In this document: positions 5,106-5,836 of the stretch, in pieces
Layout of the letters: every line of letters begins with the position of its first letter
Position numbering within the stretch: the first letter of the stretch is position 1
Assembly (NCBI GenBank): GCA_946539175.1
Contig: CAMNHH010000133.1
Span: forward strand, 1-5,836
Reading direction: 5' to 3'
DNA: 5,836 nucleotides
DNA from: an uncultured Clostridia bacterium
GTDB taxonomy: Bacteria; Bacillota; Clostridia; Oscillospirales; Oscillospiraceae
Translations under genes and position numbers: made by a program
The notes under the pieces: model-generated
Told to the model about the DNA's origin: nothing
Databases searched by the model: none
What the model saw: the letters and a program-made list of their open reading frames with translations, nothing else

Positions 5106-5836
5106 TTAAGCCCTCCTCATGATCTTCATAACGCGTTCAGCGATCTCTTCCGCGGTGGGAATGATGCTGCCGCCCTTGCCCATGAATTCAACGGGCTTCT
5201 CGCCGTTGACGGCAAGGCGGATATCCTCCACCATCTGGCCGTTGGAGATTTCCACGGTCAGAGCGCCCTGCACAGACTCCTGGGCAATGGCGTCGTGGAC
5301 TTCCTTGGTGGGGAAGGGCCACAGGGTGATGGGCCGGACCAGACCGCATTTGATGCCGTTCTCCGCCAGGATGCGGACGGCAGCCTTACAGACGCGGGCC
5401 ACAGTGCCGTAGGCACAGAGCATAAACTCGGCGCCTTCGGTCTTGTAGGTTTCTACCATAACTTCGTTCTTGCGGATCTCGTCGTAACGGGCATTGAGCC
5501 GGGTCATCAGATCGTCCAGCACCTCGGTTTCAATGTACAGGGAATTGATGACGGCGCGGGGACGGTCCCCCTTGGGATCCCAGCCCTGGCAGGCCCAGGG
5601 CTTCTCGGGAATGGTGGGATTCTCATTCATCTTCAGCTCCACAGGCTCCATCATCTGGCCGATCAGACCGTCGGCAAGGATGATGACGGGGGTGCGGTAC
5701 TTATCGGCGGTGTCGAAGGCTCTGGGCATCAGGTCGCAGGTCTCCTGGATGGAGGAGGGCGCGTAGACTACGCAGCGGTAATCGCCGTGGCCGCCGCCCT
5801 TGCAGGCCTGGAAGTAGTCGCCCTGGGAGGCCTGGA
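5106..5836 (-). CDS. vorB: 2-oxoacid:ferredoxin oxidoreductase, alpha subunit (VorB/KorA-like), 5' end outside the window
   Basis: The frame is open to the window edge. The ATG at 5729 is internal, because 35 further codons upstream read as conserved family sequence (QGDYFQACKGGGHGDYR, then VVYAPSSIQE). In all 242 C-terminal residues are visible, of roughly 350 expected. The sequence ILADGLIGQMMEPVEL belongs to the end of the PFOR alpha pyrimidine-binding domain. The C-terminal transketolase-like domain follows, with EFMLCAYGTVARVCKAAV and the hallmark GLVRPITLWPFP. The subunit binds the TPP pyrimidine ring opposite the beta subunit. The style matches the clostridial group often annotated as 3-methyl-2-oxobutanoate dehydrogenase subunit VorB, which with ilvE downstream argues for branched 2-oxoacids. 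KorA (2-oxoglutarate) remains possible. Any ferredoxin-like delta subunit would lie upstream, out of view. Confidence 0.9.
   Translation of the reverse strand, partial: QASQGDYFQACKGGGHGDYRCVVYAPSSIQETCDLMPRAFDTADKYRTPVIILADGLIGQMMEPVELKMNENPTIPEKPWACQGWDPKGDRPRAVINSLYIETEVLDDLMTRLNARYDEIRKNEVMVETYKTEGAEFMLCAYGTVARVCKAAVRILAENGIKCGLVRPITLWPFPTKEVHDAIAQESVQGALTVEISNGQMVEDIRLAVNGEKPVEFMGKGGSIIPTAEEIAERVMKIMRRA

Noticed and set aside
3712..5109. Very long plus-strand open frame (465 codons) antisense to the CoA-transferase start, gamma and beta genes
   Set aside because: It is a by-product of GC-rich third codon positions in the minus-strand genes. Its product is low-complexity (Gly, Ala, Val, Asp, His), has no domain and no ribosome binding site, while the minus strand encodes clear catalytic motifs. 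The same applies to the open frames at 356-1570, 1575-2489 and 2607-3392.
5106..5729. Alpha subunit as a short 207-residue gene starting at ATG 5729
   Set aside because: The frame continues to the window edge with conserved residues (QGDYFQACKGGGHGDYR), so the ATG is internal and the gene is cut by the window, not truncated.

Overview
The window is a stretch of GC-rich bacterial chromosome with strong Shine-Dalgarno sites, tight gene packing and ferredoxin-linked 2-oxoacid metabolism. Together these suggest a strict anaerobe. The protein styles (clostridial VorB-like alpha subunit, fused type I CoA-transferase, FadR-type regulator) fit a high-GC Clostridia lineage such as gut Oscillospiraceae. 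That placement is inference, not something the sequence proves.

Layout: positions 1-53 (+ strand) are the 3' part of a class II tRNA, most likely tRNA-Leu. Positions 54-349 carry no credible gene but hold three strong hairpins (82-112, 196-233, 294-330) that separate the tRNA from the operon converging on it. Everything from 350 to 5836 is one minus-strand cluster. Read in transcription order it is: 2-oxoacid:ferredoxin oxidoreductase alpha subunit (VorB/KorA-like, 5' end beyond the window), TPP-binding beta subunit, gamma subunit, a fused acyl-CoA:carboxylate CoA-transferase, a FadR-subfamily GntR regulator, and a branched-chain amino acid aminotransferase (ilvE).

How the genes fit together: the aminotransferase interconverts Leu/Ile/Val and their 2-oxoacids. 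The alpha-beta-gamma enzyme interconverts branched 2-oxoacids and branched acyl-CoAs plus CO2 with ferredoxin. The CoA-transferase swaps CoA between branched acyl-CoA and acetate or another acid. Run oxidatively this is a branched-chain amino acid fermentation giving isobutyrate, isovalerate and 2-methylbutyrate. Run reductively it makes amino acids from branched short-chain acids. The co-encoded GntR protein is the likely local regulator.

The least ordinary part is non-coding. Two intercistronic gaps in the operon (1427-1532 and 3768-3828) each contain a long GC-rich hairpin with no U-tract in the operon's direction. Each is followed within a few bases by the same 9-mer TCAAAAAGG running into the next gene's ribosome binding site. 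The hairpin before ilvE is a 23-bp stem whose only three imperfections are G-U pairs in the minus-strand RNA but A-C mismatches on the plus strand, which points to a structure that works as operon mRNA. No CRISPR array, transposase, phage gene or wholly unfamiliar protein is visible.
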